Positions 25,093 through 34,500 are shown, counted from the stretch's first letter. The stretch: 64,000 nt of DNA from Taibaiella sp. (GCA_016786705.1 JAEUVV010000011.1:1-64000), one strand, 5' to 3'. Program-made: numbers and translations. Notes: generated from the sequence alone by a model not told the origin.

Positions 25093-26621
25093 TTTGTTGT
25101 CTTCTTATTGTAAGCAAAGTTAATCAAATCAGTAAACTGCTCATTTGACAATTTGGCAAATCCTTTTGGTAAACTCATTGGGTCTGCGAATATTTTCAAA
25201 CTAATTAAATCATTCAATGTTGGCTTGGGCGTTGGTAGCGAGTGGGCGTACAAAAAGTTTATAATAAATGGCTTGTATTTAGGAAACCTATCCCACCACT
25301 TGTTTTTTAAATCTTCTTTAGAAATCATTGTTCTCCTATTGCAACTATTAAAAAAGTCATCAAAATCCTTGAAGTTATTTTTAATACTTTCTACTATACA
25401 AATTGTGGTCACAGTACTGGAATACTTTTTCGGTGTTGTTTCTCCTATACGATAAATCAACACTATATCTCCGGACTTTAAATCCCTGTCTGGCGCATGG
25501 GATATATATACTTTACTAATCCTATTGCGATGTGGCTCATTTTCTACATACTTAGCTTTATCCTCTTTAGTGTTAATGCTGTCAGGGAATAATTCAGTAT
25601 GGTATTCAGGCTCTATTTTTATTAAATACTTATCTGTTTGCCGTGAGAAAAAAGGGAACGTAAGTTTGGGATTTTCAATGTTTACTGGTAGTGTTTTATT
25701 AAACTCCCTAACAAAAACAAGTTCATCACCGTTTTGAGTAGTTTTAATGCCATGTTTGTAAAAGCCCCATTCCTCAAGCATTTCAATTAGCTGTTCTTGC
25801 TCTGGGCGTTTATCAAAAATAGTTACATAAATTTCATCTACTTTAAAAAGTAAAGCATTATCAAAAATGGTCTTAAGGAATCTTTCCCCTATTTTATAAC
25901 CGTTACCTGTAACTTTTAATGTGCCAATCTTTAATCTTTTCTTTGGTTTAAAAGCAGGGGTAATATCAGCATAGCTTTCCTCTCCTGCTTTTTCAATTTT
26001 AATAAATAGAAATGCCGTTAGTTGATTATCGCTATAACACACATAGCAAGGCTGTTCTGCTTTGCCATTAAACCATTTATCAAACTCTTTATAATCGGTT
26101 CTAAAGCTATCAAAAAAACTGTCCTGCAAATTAACTTCGGCAAAGTCAACTTTTTTTACTGCTAATACCTTATGCTCAACTAAGCCTGGATTTTCTGCTG
26201 TCGCTTTTTCTAAGAATGTTTGGATACGAAAAACTCTACCGCCAATGCCCAGTAGTCTTGCTTTGGTATGAATTTTCTTATCCTCCGAAATCAATAAATC
26301 AACCCTGTTTTCAAATACTTCGTTTAAAATTTGGGTATCATTTATATCATTTTCCAAAGTGTCAACCTGATTGCTAACTTGCTTTATTGTATCGCTTAAA
26401 GGTGCTTGATACTTTAACTGATTATAGCTTTCAATTTTAATATTCATCGTCTTCAAAGAGTTTTGGTCTTTATACCTGTTTAACTCTTCGACTGTCAAAG
26501 GATGAATATACTTGTCATATTTTAGCTTATCAAGCCAATAAAAAAGTTGCCCAATGTCAAGGTTGTAAATTTTATTGGCTTCACGGTGTATAATGATATT
26601 TGTATCCAGCAAAACTTTCAT
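25089..26621 (-). CDS. PIN-GNAT-PUA-like fusion protein
   Basis: 510 residues with three parts. Residues 1-145 are a PIN ribonuclease domain with the acidic set visible: Asp6 (LLDTN), Glu45/46 (TVEEL), Asp95 (NDTQIL) and Asp114 (SEDKK). Residues 150-310 look like a GNAT acyltransferase (LKVTGNGYKIGERFLK as the CoA loop, then a C-terminal EEWGFYKHG). Residues ~365-415 (VYISHAPDRDLKSGDIVLIY) resemble a PUA/EVE-like base-binding fold. It is coupled to an ASCH protein by ATGA. An RNA-targeting system is a reasonable inference; whether it is a toxin, a defence factor or a tRNA modifier is not known. Confidence 0.78.
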   Translation of the reverse strand: MKVLLDTNIIIHREANKIYNLDIGQLFYWLDKLKYDKYIHPLTVEELNRYKDQNSLKTMNIKIESYNQLKYQAPLSDTIKQVSNQVDTLENDINDTQILNEVFENRVDLLISEDKKIHTKARLLGIGGRVFRIQTFLEKATAENPGLVEHKVLAVKKVDFAEVNLQDSFFDSFRTDYKEFDKWFNGKAEQPCYVCYSDNQLTAFLFIKIEKAGEESYADITPAFKPKKRLKIGTLKVTGNGYKIGERFLKTIFDNALLFKVDEIYVTIFDKRPEQEQLIEMLEEWGFYKHGIKTTQNGDELVFVREFNKTLPVNIENPKLTFPFFSRQTDKYLIKIEPEYHTELFPDSINTKEDKAKYVENEPHRNRISKVYISHAPDRDLKSGDIVLIYRIGETTPKKYSSTVTTICIVESIKNNFKDFDDFFNSCNRRTMISKEDLKNKWWDRFPKYKPFIINFLYAHSLPTPKPTLNDLISLKIFADPMSLPKGFAKLSNEQFTDLINFAYNKKTTK

Positions 26622-26720
26622 TGGTAATTTGGCATATTGCCATTCGGGTATAAATAAAACAACCTGTTTGGCTTTGTTTATTAAAATTATTTTCGAATAT
26701 TAATTAAGGATTTGTTTAAA

Positions 26721-27539
26721 TTATAAATTACTCTGAGATTTGCTTATCATTACTTCTGTATAACGTCTAATAGGCGAGACATTATTGTTCTCTTTCAGCC
26801 ACTCAATATAACCTTCTGTTTCTGAACCTGCTAAATTGATAGCAAATTCAATTCCCATTATAACTATCACGAAGTACATCTCGTATTTCTTAGTGTATAG
26901 CAAATCGAACTCATGGAGAATTTCGTAGGGTTCAGGGTGATTAACAGGATCCACAAATCTATCGCTTTCACTATAAATTCGCCTTTGATGATACTTCCAA
27001 AATTTCCCCTTCCCAAATCTTGCATAATTCCTTATTGGATCAAGTTCCTTTTTATTTATAATTTCATTAACCCATTCATCGTCATTGACAATTTTAGAAG
27101 TCAAGAATTCCAACCCAATTTTTGCAAGGAATCTTGAAATATCATAATCATTTTCCTCGGGCTTATCTATAATTGGAATTATTACTTTAGTAAATGCACC
27201 ATTTTTCATTTGGTCGATAATGTGGGTATCCTTCGAATCAAAGATAAATCCCTTCTCGTCAAGCCACATGTCAACCCAACCCCCAGTTTTATATGGGAAA
27301 AGAGCCTTGTCAGGTACAAGGTTTCCTTTTTTAGTTTCAATAAAGTTTCGGTATCTGACGTTTTTAAAATATGGTTTATCTAAAACGATTTTTTCAATTT
27401 TTGTCGCAAAATAATTATTGCATGTATCGCATACTATCCCCTTCCTTAAAACGTGTTCCGTATTCCCCAAAGACTCTGGGAGAATATGCTCGATACTTTT
27501 AGAATTATCCGATAGCTTTTTACAAAAAATACAATTCAT
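26721..27539 (-). CDS. HNH endonuclease domain protein
   Basis: 272 residues. The N-terminus is an HNH/zinc-finger nuclease: MNCIFCKK, then SIEHILPESLGN and GIVCDTCNNYFATK, giving CxxC, the catalytic His of EHILP and a second CxxC. The remaining ~190 residues are unassigned and may give substrate specificity. Same strand as the neighbours but separated by ~100 nt from the PIN gene, so it may have its own promoter. Confidence 0.8.
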   Translation of the reverse strand: MNCIFCKKLSDNSKSIEHILPESLGNTEHVLRKGIVCDTCNNYFATKIEKIVLDKPYFKNVRYRNFIETKKGNLVPDKALFPYKTGGWVDMWLDEKGFIFDSKDTHIIDQMKNGAFTKVIIPIIDKPEENDYDISRFLAKIGLEFLTSKIVNDDEWVNEIINKKELDPIRNYARFGKGKFWKYHQRRIYSESDRFVDPVNHPEPYEILHEFDLLYTKKYEMYFVIVIMGIEFAINLAGSETEGYIEWLKENNNVSPIRRYTEVMISKSQSNL

Positions 27540-27568
27540 TTTTTACACAAACTTATTAATGTTGGTAT

Positions 27569-28294
27569 TTAGTGTTTAGTAATAAACTTCATAAAAGTAG
27601 ATGTCAGGTCGACTATAAACTCAATTTCCTTTTCTTTAATATTGTCATCGTGCTTAACATACTTATTCTGATATTTTGAATAGTAGTCCAGCAAAGAATT
27701 AAACATATTCGTTGTTTCAGCACTTATTCCTTTAGCTTGTTGATATCCACCAACGTCAGCTATTTGTTTTTCAAGAGGCTTGTTGTTACCAAGCAATTCT
27801 TTTAATAGTAGTTCCAATGAAAGGCGTAAATCGTCTATTAAGTTACGTTGGAAAACTCCACCCTTGAGTTTTTCAAGCGCAGAATTATACAATTCAAAAG
27901 GTTTCTGAAATGCGTGCAGCCAATGTTGTGTTTATTTGACCAATTCTGATTTTAATCTTTGCTTAACTTCAGGTATATAGTCAGGGTATTGTGTGTAGAG
28001 TTTGCTTTTTAAATCTTTAATATTGTCTAAGTCAGCCAAACGTTGATGTTCTATTAATTCAGCAATAATTTCAAACTGTTGGTCTGAATTGAATTTTTGT
28101 AAATTCTCAAGAAATGCAGTTCGTTTATTTGGAACATTAGTAAATGGGGCTTTACTATGAGGAACGTCAACATTATAGTCCAAACTTTTTGCTGAAAAAT
28201 ACTTGCCAATTTCCGTAGTCGTAAGCCCATCCTCTGTATTAGCAAGAGCATCAGAAGCATAAGTTAGAAAGATATTACTTATAGGTTTCTTCAT
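27569..28294 (-). pseudogene. Unknown protein split by an in-frame stop codon
   Basis: ATG 28294 opens a frame that stops at TAA 27932-27934 after LKSELVK. The same frame then continues without another stop for 121 codons: TQHWLHAFQKPFELYNSALEK, then DLRLSLELLLKELLGNN and a tail ending FMKFITKH. No frameshift is needed; a single C-to-T change (CAA to TAA) would explain it. The intact protein would have about 241 residues. It is helical and has no signal peptide; the family is not one I can name with certainty, though the second half recalls HEPN-like helical domains. The first part alone (120 residues) may still be made. Confidence 0.7.
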
Positions 28295-28360
28295 TTTATT
28301 AAGATAAGGTTTTTATTGGTTTTTTTCATGTTGAAAGTGTTATTGGCGCTTGGTAGTGGC

Positions 28361-28852
28361 TTACTCATTTGAATTATCCCACCAATTAATTGTATCATAT
28401 CTAAACTCTATTTGAATTATAGATTTATCCTTTTTATAGCTTTCTAAATAGCTATCACCCATTTTCCATATTGACACCGCTTTCCCTAATGGAAATAGCT
28501 CTAAGAGCTTCCATTTGCTTAAAATGAAAATATCAATAATATTGCTCCTGTCAACCAATATAGCAAAGTATGGTACACAGCCAAATGCCTCACAGGCTTT
28601 GTCAACTTTTTCAAAATTATCGTTTGGAATATTTAAATGAGTTTTTTCTGTTCCTGTGCCTCTTGATCTACTCTTTACAGAAATTCCCATTAATTCTTTA
28701 GTAACAGGGTTTCTCGCAATTAAATCAATACCCGTATGGTCAACTTTTGCAGATTCAAATCCGTGCTTTGAAAGCCAATAAAGAATTAGGCTCTCAGCAA
28801 AGTCTCCTGTTATTTTAGAGTGCCTTGAGCTTTTATTTATTTCAGGTATCAT
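28361..28852 (-). CDS. Predicted PD-(D/E)XK nuclease-fold protein
   Basis: 163 residues. A helix with GDFAESLILYWLSKHGFE (Glu early), then DHTGIDLIARN and LMGISVKSRSRG give the E...D...(S)VK arrangement of restriction-endonuclease-like folds. Hydrophobic strands FAILVDRSNIIDIFIL follow. DNA cleavage is likely but not shown; no methyltransferase partner is nearby, so a classical restriction-modification pair is not supported. Confidence 0.7.
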   Translation of the reverse strand: MIPEINKSSRHSKITGDFAESLILYWLSKHGFESAKVDHTGIDLIARNPVTKELMGISVKSRSRGTGTEKTHLNIPNDNFEKVDKACEAFGCVPYFAILVDRSNIIDIFILSKWKLLELFPLGKAVSIWKMGDSYLESYKKDKSIIQIEFRYDTINWWDNSNE

Positions 28853-29198
28853 CTTATAATAATGTCACTTTTATATTTGTCGTATTTAATAGGAAAATTG
28901 CTTTTTGTAATCAAAAATACTATTTTTTATAGATTATTAATCTCCTATAAATTAGTGATTTATCTAAAGATATTTTACTCAACACTTATAATGTTTATTC
29001 TTGCTTGAATACATAGCTAGCATAAAGCATATTTAGGATAACAATATCGTCAAAACATTATTTCACTACTGGAATTGCCATAATCAGTATATGGCGATAA
29101 CATTTATTTGCAATTTAGAAGTGGGGGCAGTTTTCAAATACATGAAATACAATAACAGAAAGGGTTTCAAGGTGTTTTTGCATCATAAAGGGAATATA
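28853..29198. other. Intergenic region inside the island, no gene seen
   Basis: 346 nt of very AT-rich sequence between two minus-strand genes. No RNA gene, hairpin or good promoter match found. Confidence 0.5.
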
Positions 29199-29672
29199 TC
29201 ATTTCATCCTTGTAAATGTAACAAATATACCTTCTACCAAACTGGGTAAAATATGCTCATGGTAGTCTTTGTATAAAAATAAAATCCCTTTTATTTGGCA
29301 ATTTACCTCAATTGGCACTCTATTGTCAACCCTTGCTATAATAGTATTATCGGAGGCAATAAATAGTATTTCTGTAGGCTTAGAAAACTTATTACCCAGC
29401 AATTCAAAGTAGCTAATGCTGGGGCAAAATTCAATGTAAAATGCGTGGTAACTATCTTGCCCCAAAGCGTTGTTCCAGTTAGTCCTATCGTATTTTGTAT
29501 TATCAGTCGGGGCAACAGCGGTTGCGATGTAGTTGTCCGAATCCAAAATATTTTTTGCACCTGTATCAATCCATACGGATAAGCAGGGTGGCATAAGTTC
29601 ATATTCCTCTTGCTCACTTAGGTCAAGGCTATTTTTAATAGCTAAATTCAAAGTTTGTTTATTCTTTCCCAT
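29199..29672 (-). CDS. Hypothetical protein of the island
   Basis: 157 residues from ATG 29672 (MGKNKQTLNL); ATG 29681 is possible too. No signal peptide; motifs visible are SVWIDTGAKNILDSDNYIAT, FYIEFCPSISYFELLG and ATP-unrelated beta strands. Family not recognised. It lies 12-21 nt downstream of the HEPN-like gene on the same strand and is probably co-transcribed with it. Confidence 0.6.
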   Translation of the reverse strand: MGKNKQTLNLAIKNSLDLSEQEEYELMPPCLSVWIDTGAKNILDSDNYIATAVAPTDNTKYDRTNWNNALGQDSYHAFYIEFCPSISYFELLGNKFSKPTEILFIASDNTIIARVDNRVPIEVNCQIKGILFLYKDYHEHILPSLVEGIFVTFTRMK

Positions 29673-29693
29673 GCTATACATTCCAACAAGACC

Positions 29694-30239
29694 TTACCAT
29701 TCTCTTACAAAATAGGGATACTTTAGCCTTAATAAAGAAGGGTTGGGCTCTAAGGCATGTGTAGCCCAAGTTGGGTGTTTACCTTTAAACTCACTTTCCC
29801 AAACAAGGTAGAAGTTGGCAATGTGTACTGCTGCTAATGCGTTAAGAACATTTTCTAAATTAGCTTGCTTAAAATGTACACCCCTATTATGTTTAACGCT
29901 ATTGTACGCTTCCCACCAAGTTAGCCTTTGTCCTATCTTCCAATTTTCAAGTGGTGTTAATGAAATTCCATAAACGTTTAGGGTTATTTCTTCTTCCATC
30001 ATGGTAGGTAGTTGATTTGCTAAAGACTGCGATATGTTAAGCATATTTGCAACATTAGTATTGGGTATAATTTGCCTACATAAATCCTTGCAAACAACCT
30101 CAAATTCAGAACAGGATGCCATTAGGAGGTGTGCCAATTCAACTGAAAAAACGCTAAAGTTATCTTTGTCGATTTGCACATATTTTGAAAGCTCCTTTAG
30201 CTTATCTTCAAGTGAGATAAAGTAATTGTGGTAATTCAT
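29694..30239 (-). CDS. HEPN-like helical protein
   Basis: 181 residues, almost entirely helical. The segment WWEAYNSVKHNRGVHFKQAN followed by LENVLNALAAVHIANFYLVW resembles HEPN-type domains in which a polar Arg/His motif sits before a long helix (here NSVKHNRG). HEPN proteins are RNases or nucleotidyltransferase partners in defence and toxin systems. Co-transcribed with the unknown gene downstream. Assignment by pattern only. Confidence 0.55.
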   Translation of the reverse strand: MNYHNYFISLEDKLKELSKYVQIDKDNFSVFSVELAHLLMASCSEFEVVCKDLCRQIIPNTNVANMLNISQSLANQLPTMMEEEITLNVYGISLTPLENWKIGQRLTWWEAYNSVKHNRGVHFKQANLENVLNALAAVHIANFYLVWESEFKGKHPTWATHALEPNPSLLRLKYPYFVREW

Positions 30240-30273
30240 TCAATTTTAATTCAAGAGATTTATTAACTAAGTA

Positions 30274-30582
30274 TCAACCAAACAAAGTAACAAAGAATAT
30301 AAACAGCATTACAATCAACGCCATTACAATAATTGCCCTCCAAGATATTGCCGTACCATCATTATTACTAATTACTTTCAATGCTGGTGTATTTGCTTCA
30401 GGTACTGGTTGAGCTTTATTAGGCATAGTGTCTGCCCGAAGCCAATATCCTAAAAGCAGAAAGCAGGTATATAGAATTACCAAATCCAAAATCGAAAAAG
30501 TAAGCAGTTTTAGAAACAATAGCTCATCATTAACCACATAAAACTCGTCCGAGAAAGTCATTCTAAATGGGCGAGTTGCCAT
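30274..30582 (-). CDS. Small membrane protein with two transmembrane segments
   Basis: 102 residues. Hydrophobic segments at about 25-48 (LLFLKLLTFSILDLVILYTC) and 80-101 (AIIVMALIVMLFIFFVTLF) with a polar loop between. No known family. First gene of the minus-strand run at the right side of the island, 34 nt upstream of the HEPN-like gene, possibly its membrane partner. Confidence 0.6.
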   Translation of the reverse strand: MATRPFRMTFSDEFYVVNDELLFLKLLTFSILDLVILYTCFLLLGYWLRADTMPNKAQPVPEANTPALKVISNNDGTAISWRAIIVMALIVMLFIFFVTLFG

Positions 30583-30682
30583 TTGTATTAACCCACTTTC
30601 GTACTCTTGCCAATAATGCCTCTCATTGTAATAAGAGTATGTTGACTCTTGTAGTCTATTACCACCCTTTATGTCTAATACA

Positions 30683-31150
30683 AACGATGCTGACAGGCTT
30701 GGCCATAAAAAGCAACTGGAGGCACAAATTGAAAAGAAAAAAGATAGTATAAATACTACTAGATTATAAACTTGCCAATGGTAGTATTAATGATGAGAAT
30801 TACGCTCGCATAATACGCAAGCTTAATAATGACTTGAACGAACTGGTAATGCTACATTCGCCAAAACCTCACCCGATTTTGATAAATACATTTCTTACAG
30901 TGTTGGGTTAATTAAAAACCTTAGTGAGTATTATAAAAATGCGCTTTCAGAAACCAAAGGCAAACTGATTTGTTTAATATTCCCTGAAATTTTGACAATC
31001 TTTGAAAATCAGTATAAAACCACAAAAACCAACGAAGTTTTTAGCCTAACAAGCAGTATGGGTAAGGCTTTAAAAGAAAACAACCCTGCAAAAATTGCAA
31101 GGCTGTATAGTTTGGCTCTCCCTGCTGGACTTGAACCAGCGACCCCCTGA
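30683..31150 (+). pseudogene. Serine recombinase (integrase) C-terminal remnant
   Basis: Three frames joined by two frameshifts read as one protein end: NDADRLGHKKQLEAQIEKKK (30683 on), KLANGSINDENYARIIRKLN (30768 on), and DFDKYISYSVGLIKNLSEYY then ETKGKLICLIFPEI and YKTTKTNEVFSL (30875 on). This is the coiled coil and tail of large serine recombinases of Bacteroidota. The frame runs into the tRNA and ends LPAGLEPATP, the familiar tail of recombinases that integrate at tRNA 3' ends. The catalytic N-terminal domain is gone. It is on the opposite strand to the other island genes. Confidence 0.8.
31111..31128. repeat. Right attachment site (tRNA-Asn 3' end)
   Basis: TTTGGCTCTCCCTGCTGG, identical to 24286-24303. 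It forms the 3' end of the intact tRNA-Asn 1. Confidence 0.85.
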
Positions 31151-31189
31151 TTAACAGTCAGGTGCTCTAACCAACTGAGCTAAGGAAGA
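31113..31189 (-). tRNA. tRNA-Asn (GTT) 1
   Basis: Read on the minus strand: acceptor TCTTCCT pairs with AGGGAGA; D arm GCTCAGTTGGTTAGAGC; anticodon stem CCTGA/TCAGG with loop CTGTTAA (anticodon GTT); T arm GCTGG/CCAGC with TTCAAGT; discriminator G and an encoded CCA. It is the integration target of the island. The second tRNA-Asn at 31357 is the same in the body but lacks an encoded CCA. Confidence 0.95.
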
Positions 31190-31221
31190 ATTTCCCAATC
31201 CTCCTTTCGCTGATTGGATTG

Positions 31222-31252
31222 CAAATATAAGGTGCATTTTGGATTCTCCAAA
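31222..31252 (-). promoter_or_regulatory. Promoter of tRNA-Asn 1
   Basis: On the minus strand TTTG, 19 nt, TATATTTG matches the Bacteroidota -33/-7 consensus exactly. It ends 33 nt before the tRNA. Confidence 0.85.
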
Positions 31253-31322
31253 TATATTTTTCACCCCGCAACCTTTTTTAATTTTCCACCTAAACTCGCG
31301 CCCATACTATTTTTCCGGGTAC

Positions 31323-31355
31323 AAAAAAAGAGACCACATTGCTGTGATCTCTTCT
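31323..31355 (-). terminator. Terminator of tRNA-Asn 2
   Basis: On the minus strand AAGAGATCACA and TGTGGTCTCTT form a stem around GCAA, followed by a T run. The related copy at 24256-24287 once served tRNA-Asn 1. Confidence 0.8.
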
Positions 31356-31356
31356 G

Positions 31357-31430
31357 CTCTCCCTGCTGGACTTGAACCAGCGACCCCCTGATTAACAGTC
31401 AGGTGCTCTAACCAACTGAGCTAAGGAAGA
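31357..31430 (-). tRNA. tRNA-Asn (GTT) 2
   Basis: Same body as tRNA-Asn 1 (TCTTCCT acceptor, GTT anticodon, AGGGAGA and discriminator G). CCA is not encoded (GCAG follows), so it must be added after transcription. It has its own promoter and terminator. Confidence 0.95.
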
Positions 31431-31461
31431 ATTTTCAATCCGTTTTTCGTTGATTGGATTG

Positions 31462-31492
31462 CAAAGATAAGACGCCTTTTGGATTTGTCAAA
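31462..31492 (-). promoter_or_regulatory. Promoter of tRNA-Asn 2
   Basis: On the minus strand TTTG, 19 nt, TATCTTTG: the consensus Bacteroidota promoter. The sequence around it (GGATTGCAAAGATAAG) is closely repeated at tRNA-Asn 1, so the tRNA pair arose by tandem duplication with its promoter. Confidence 0.87.
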
Positions 31493-31524
31493 ATATTTTT
31501 TTAGAATTTTAAAATATTTTTCCC

Positions 31525-34500
31525 CTAATATTTCGACTTGTAATAATCCAGGTATGCCTGCCAGTTTTTATCCGTATACAATTTCAAAATATTATCGTTT
31601 GAAATGATCAGTATTTCATATTCATTCGCATTAGAAAACTCTCTGAACAGCTCTTTTACCTTACTGATCTCCGCCATATATTTTTTAGCTTCAGCGGCAT
31701 TTTTAAACTCCTGCACCACGATAACGCTTCTTTGTGCGTCCAGCGGTGTTATAGACACTTCCAGCTTTTTGCGGGCAGGTTTGCTGCTGTTATAATCCCT
31801 GAGGCCGGCCCTTAAGCCGTTAATCTTATGATCGGTCACCGGTGTGCTTACCATTACATAATGCAGGTTGCCCGGCTTATAGCTATACTGCAGGCTGCTG
31901 TCTGCCGGCAATACCATAGGACCACTCACCTGGCTGCTCAGGCGTGCCGAATCTTTACGCCAGGCTTCCAATTGTACCTTCACATATTGCTGCAGGTTTT
32001 TGGCCCATAAAATAGTCTCATCATTCTGGTTCTGCGCTACGAAAATGGTCAGCAAACTATCCGCTTCTTTATAATCTTTATTCCCTGCGATAGCCGCGTA
32101 TTTCACCAGGGTATATTTCTTCTGGTAAGGACTGATCTCTTTTGGATATAAAGCCGGTGCCGCTTCAGCATCCCTGTAAGCTTTTGAAAAGTCCTGGGCC
32201 ATCAGGGCATTATATGCCTCCTCGTAATGCTCGGCAATAGCTATCCCTCCGGTCTCCGCTCCCCTGCCTGGTTCCTGGCTGGCCGCGGTCACCATTTTCG
32301 CCCATTCCGAATTGCCGAACTGCGATTGTAATTTGGCCAGGTATTCCGAGACCTTAGCTTTATCATTATTATTTAAAGCGGTCAGGTAGCGGTAATAAGT
32401 GAGCTCCGCGCCATAAGCATGTTGCGGGTATTTACGGTCCAGCTCATCAAATGTATTTAAGGCCATAGGAATATCTTCCATATGCTTATAGTAACCGATA
32501 CCCAGCTGGTAAAGCGCCGTTTCCAGGGCTTTGTTCACGCTATCAATGGCCGGCTTCCCTTTAGGGATCAATGCCATCAGGTCGCTTTCTGAAGGTAAAG
32601 TTGCTCTAAGCTGGTCTTCTTCTGACATAGCCAGGGCCTCTTCCCCGGAGCTGCCGGATGAGCCAAATGGGTTACTCCGGTTCCAGTCATCTTTCAGTTT
32701 ACGGTCCCCCCACTTTTGCTTAAAGCTCGCTATCCCTTTTTGCATATTGGATGGATTGGAGAAATACCAGGATTGCTTGCCTGAGCTTAATGAAGTGGGC
32801 GCAGGCAAAGCCTGTGGTGCATTAGCAGCATTCCGGGCCGCATAAAGGCTGTCCAGCAAATACTTTTCCATATCCCGGATCTGCCTGCGCACGATAGACA
32901 GCTGCTCTTTTTCGCTCATCTGCGCCAGGCGCAGCAAGCTATCATTATATTTCGCATCATTGCCCGGCCCGGAAATATAATCCAGGGCACCGGCCCTTTG
33001 CACCGCGATGCCATAAGTAGGATTCTGAGCTTCAGTCAGGAAGGCAAGCGCGCTGTCATAGGCCGACTTAGCGGTATTATAATTATTCTGCAGGTAATAG
33101 ATATTACCCATTCCGGCAAAAGCCAGGCCCTTCTGGCTTATATTTTTTGTGCTGGTACTGATCGCCTTTCTATATTCCGCGATCGCCATAGCCGTATCTT
33201 TATTAGCCTCATAAACCCTTGCCTGTGCAAAGTGGATCTTATCGTAATAATCTTTATACTTCGTTTCCCGGCTCATTTTCTGCAGGCTGGCCAGTAAAGC
33301 ACGGGTATCCGAAAAGCCCCCGTTAATGCTGTTATTCACCTTGTTCATTTTGGCATAGAAGTCCATCTCCATTTCCGGTCTTAAGGCGATCACTTTATCA
33401 AAGGCGGAGTCAGAGGCCTGGAATTTGCCTTCTTTCTGTAGCAATTGCCCGCGGATAAATGCGGCCCTTTGCCTGAGCCAGTCAGGGCTGCTCTTATCTT
33501 CGGTCAGCGCGACCAGGTCATTGACCGCGGCCGGGTGGTTCTTTTGCTTCAGGTCCACAAAAGACTGCACTGTAGCAAAGCGCCCGTCCAGCAGGTTATT
33601 GTACTGCTTGCTGCTGCGCATCATATTCAGCAAGGTCTGCGCCAGGCTCAGCTGGCTGTCCTGTGCCAGGGTCCGGGCCAGCCACATAATAGCATCATTT
33701 TTAGAAGTATGGTGTAGCAGGAAATTTTTCGACTCCACATCCGGCAGCTCACCTAATGCCTGCTCGGCTTTTTTATCCTTTTTCTTTGCTTTTTCTTTCT
33801 TCTCATTTTCCGCGGTAGCCACAATATATTTAAAGGCCGCAGCCGCGTTTTTATAATCACCTTTATAGTAATAAGCTTTACCTACTATAAGGTACATATT
33901 ATCCTGCCATCTGCTTCTCGGGTCGTGGATTTGTATGCCTACCCCGGCCTTACGGATCAGGGAGTCCAGGTCTACGGCATACTTGGCCGAGTCTACATCC
34001 GGGTCGAAGGGAAATAAAGGTAAAATCGAGTCATATTGTGTAATGCTGTTGCGCAGCATATTCTCTTCTACTTTCCTGAGGCGCTCCTCTGCATTAAAGT
34101 GATAGTTATACTTGGTTGTAGTATTATGCCAGGCCCGGCGCAGGAAAGACCATTTCTTTTTGCGCATGTCCTCGTTGGAGTAAGCATCTCTTTTCTTTTG
34201 CTCCTTGGCCCGCATTTTAGCATTTGAGGCCTTTTGCCGGTCCTTGATCCTTTGTTTGGCCAGGGCTTCACGTTCGGCTTTAGCTTTGGCCAGGCTGTCG
34301 GTCCGTATGGCCCGGACCGCGGCAATACTATCTTTCAAAGCCTGGTTACGCGCTCTCTGCGCCGTCAGGACGGTCTGTATACTATCGTTATACTGCTTCC
34401 TGACCGCTGCCAGGGAATCCTGCATATTTTTACGCACGGTGGCCAGGCTATCCTGCATTTGCTTGCGGACAACGGCCAGGCTGTCTTTTATCCTGATCCT

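Larger units (their letters stand above)
24286..31128. mobile_element. Relic integrative island at tRNA-Asn
   Basis: 6.8 kb, visibly more AT-rich than its flanks, bounded by an 18-bp direct repeat of the tRNA-Asn 3' end. It carries mostly minus-strand genes of nuclease, HEPN-like and unknown type, and at its right end the C-terminal remains of a serine recombinase. No intact integrase is present, so it should be immobile on its own. Together with the displaced terminator at 24256-24287 this gives a consistent history: insertion into the 3' end of tRNA-Asn 1, which stayed intact because the element supplied the same end. Confidence 0.8.

Noticed and set aside
28361-28852. PD-(D/E)XK protein as part of a restriction-modification system
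   Set aside because: No DNA methyltransferase or specificity subunit in the island; the only methyltransferase (53805-54320) is a small-molecule type far away.
30567-30752. 61-codon plus-strand frame before the recombinase remnant
   Set aside because: It overlaps the real membrane-protein gene start and runs into the recombinase remnant in a wrong frame.
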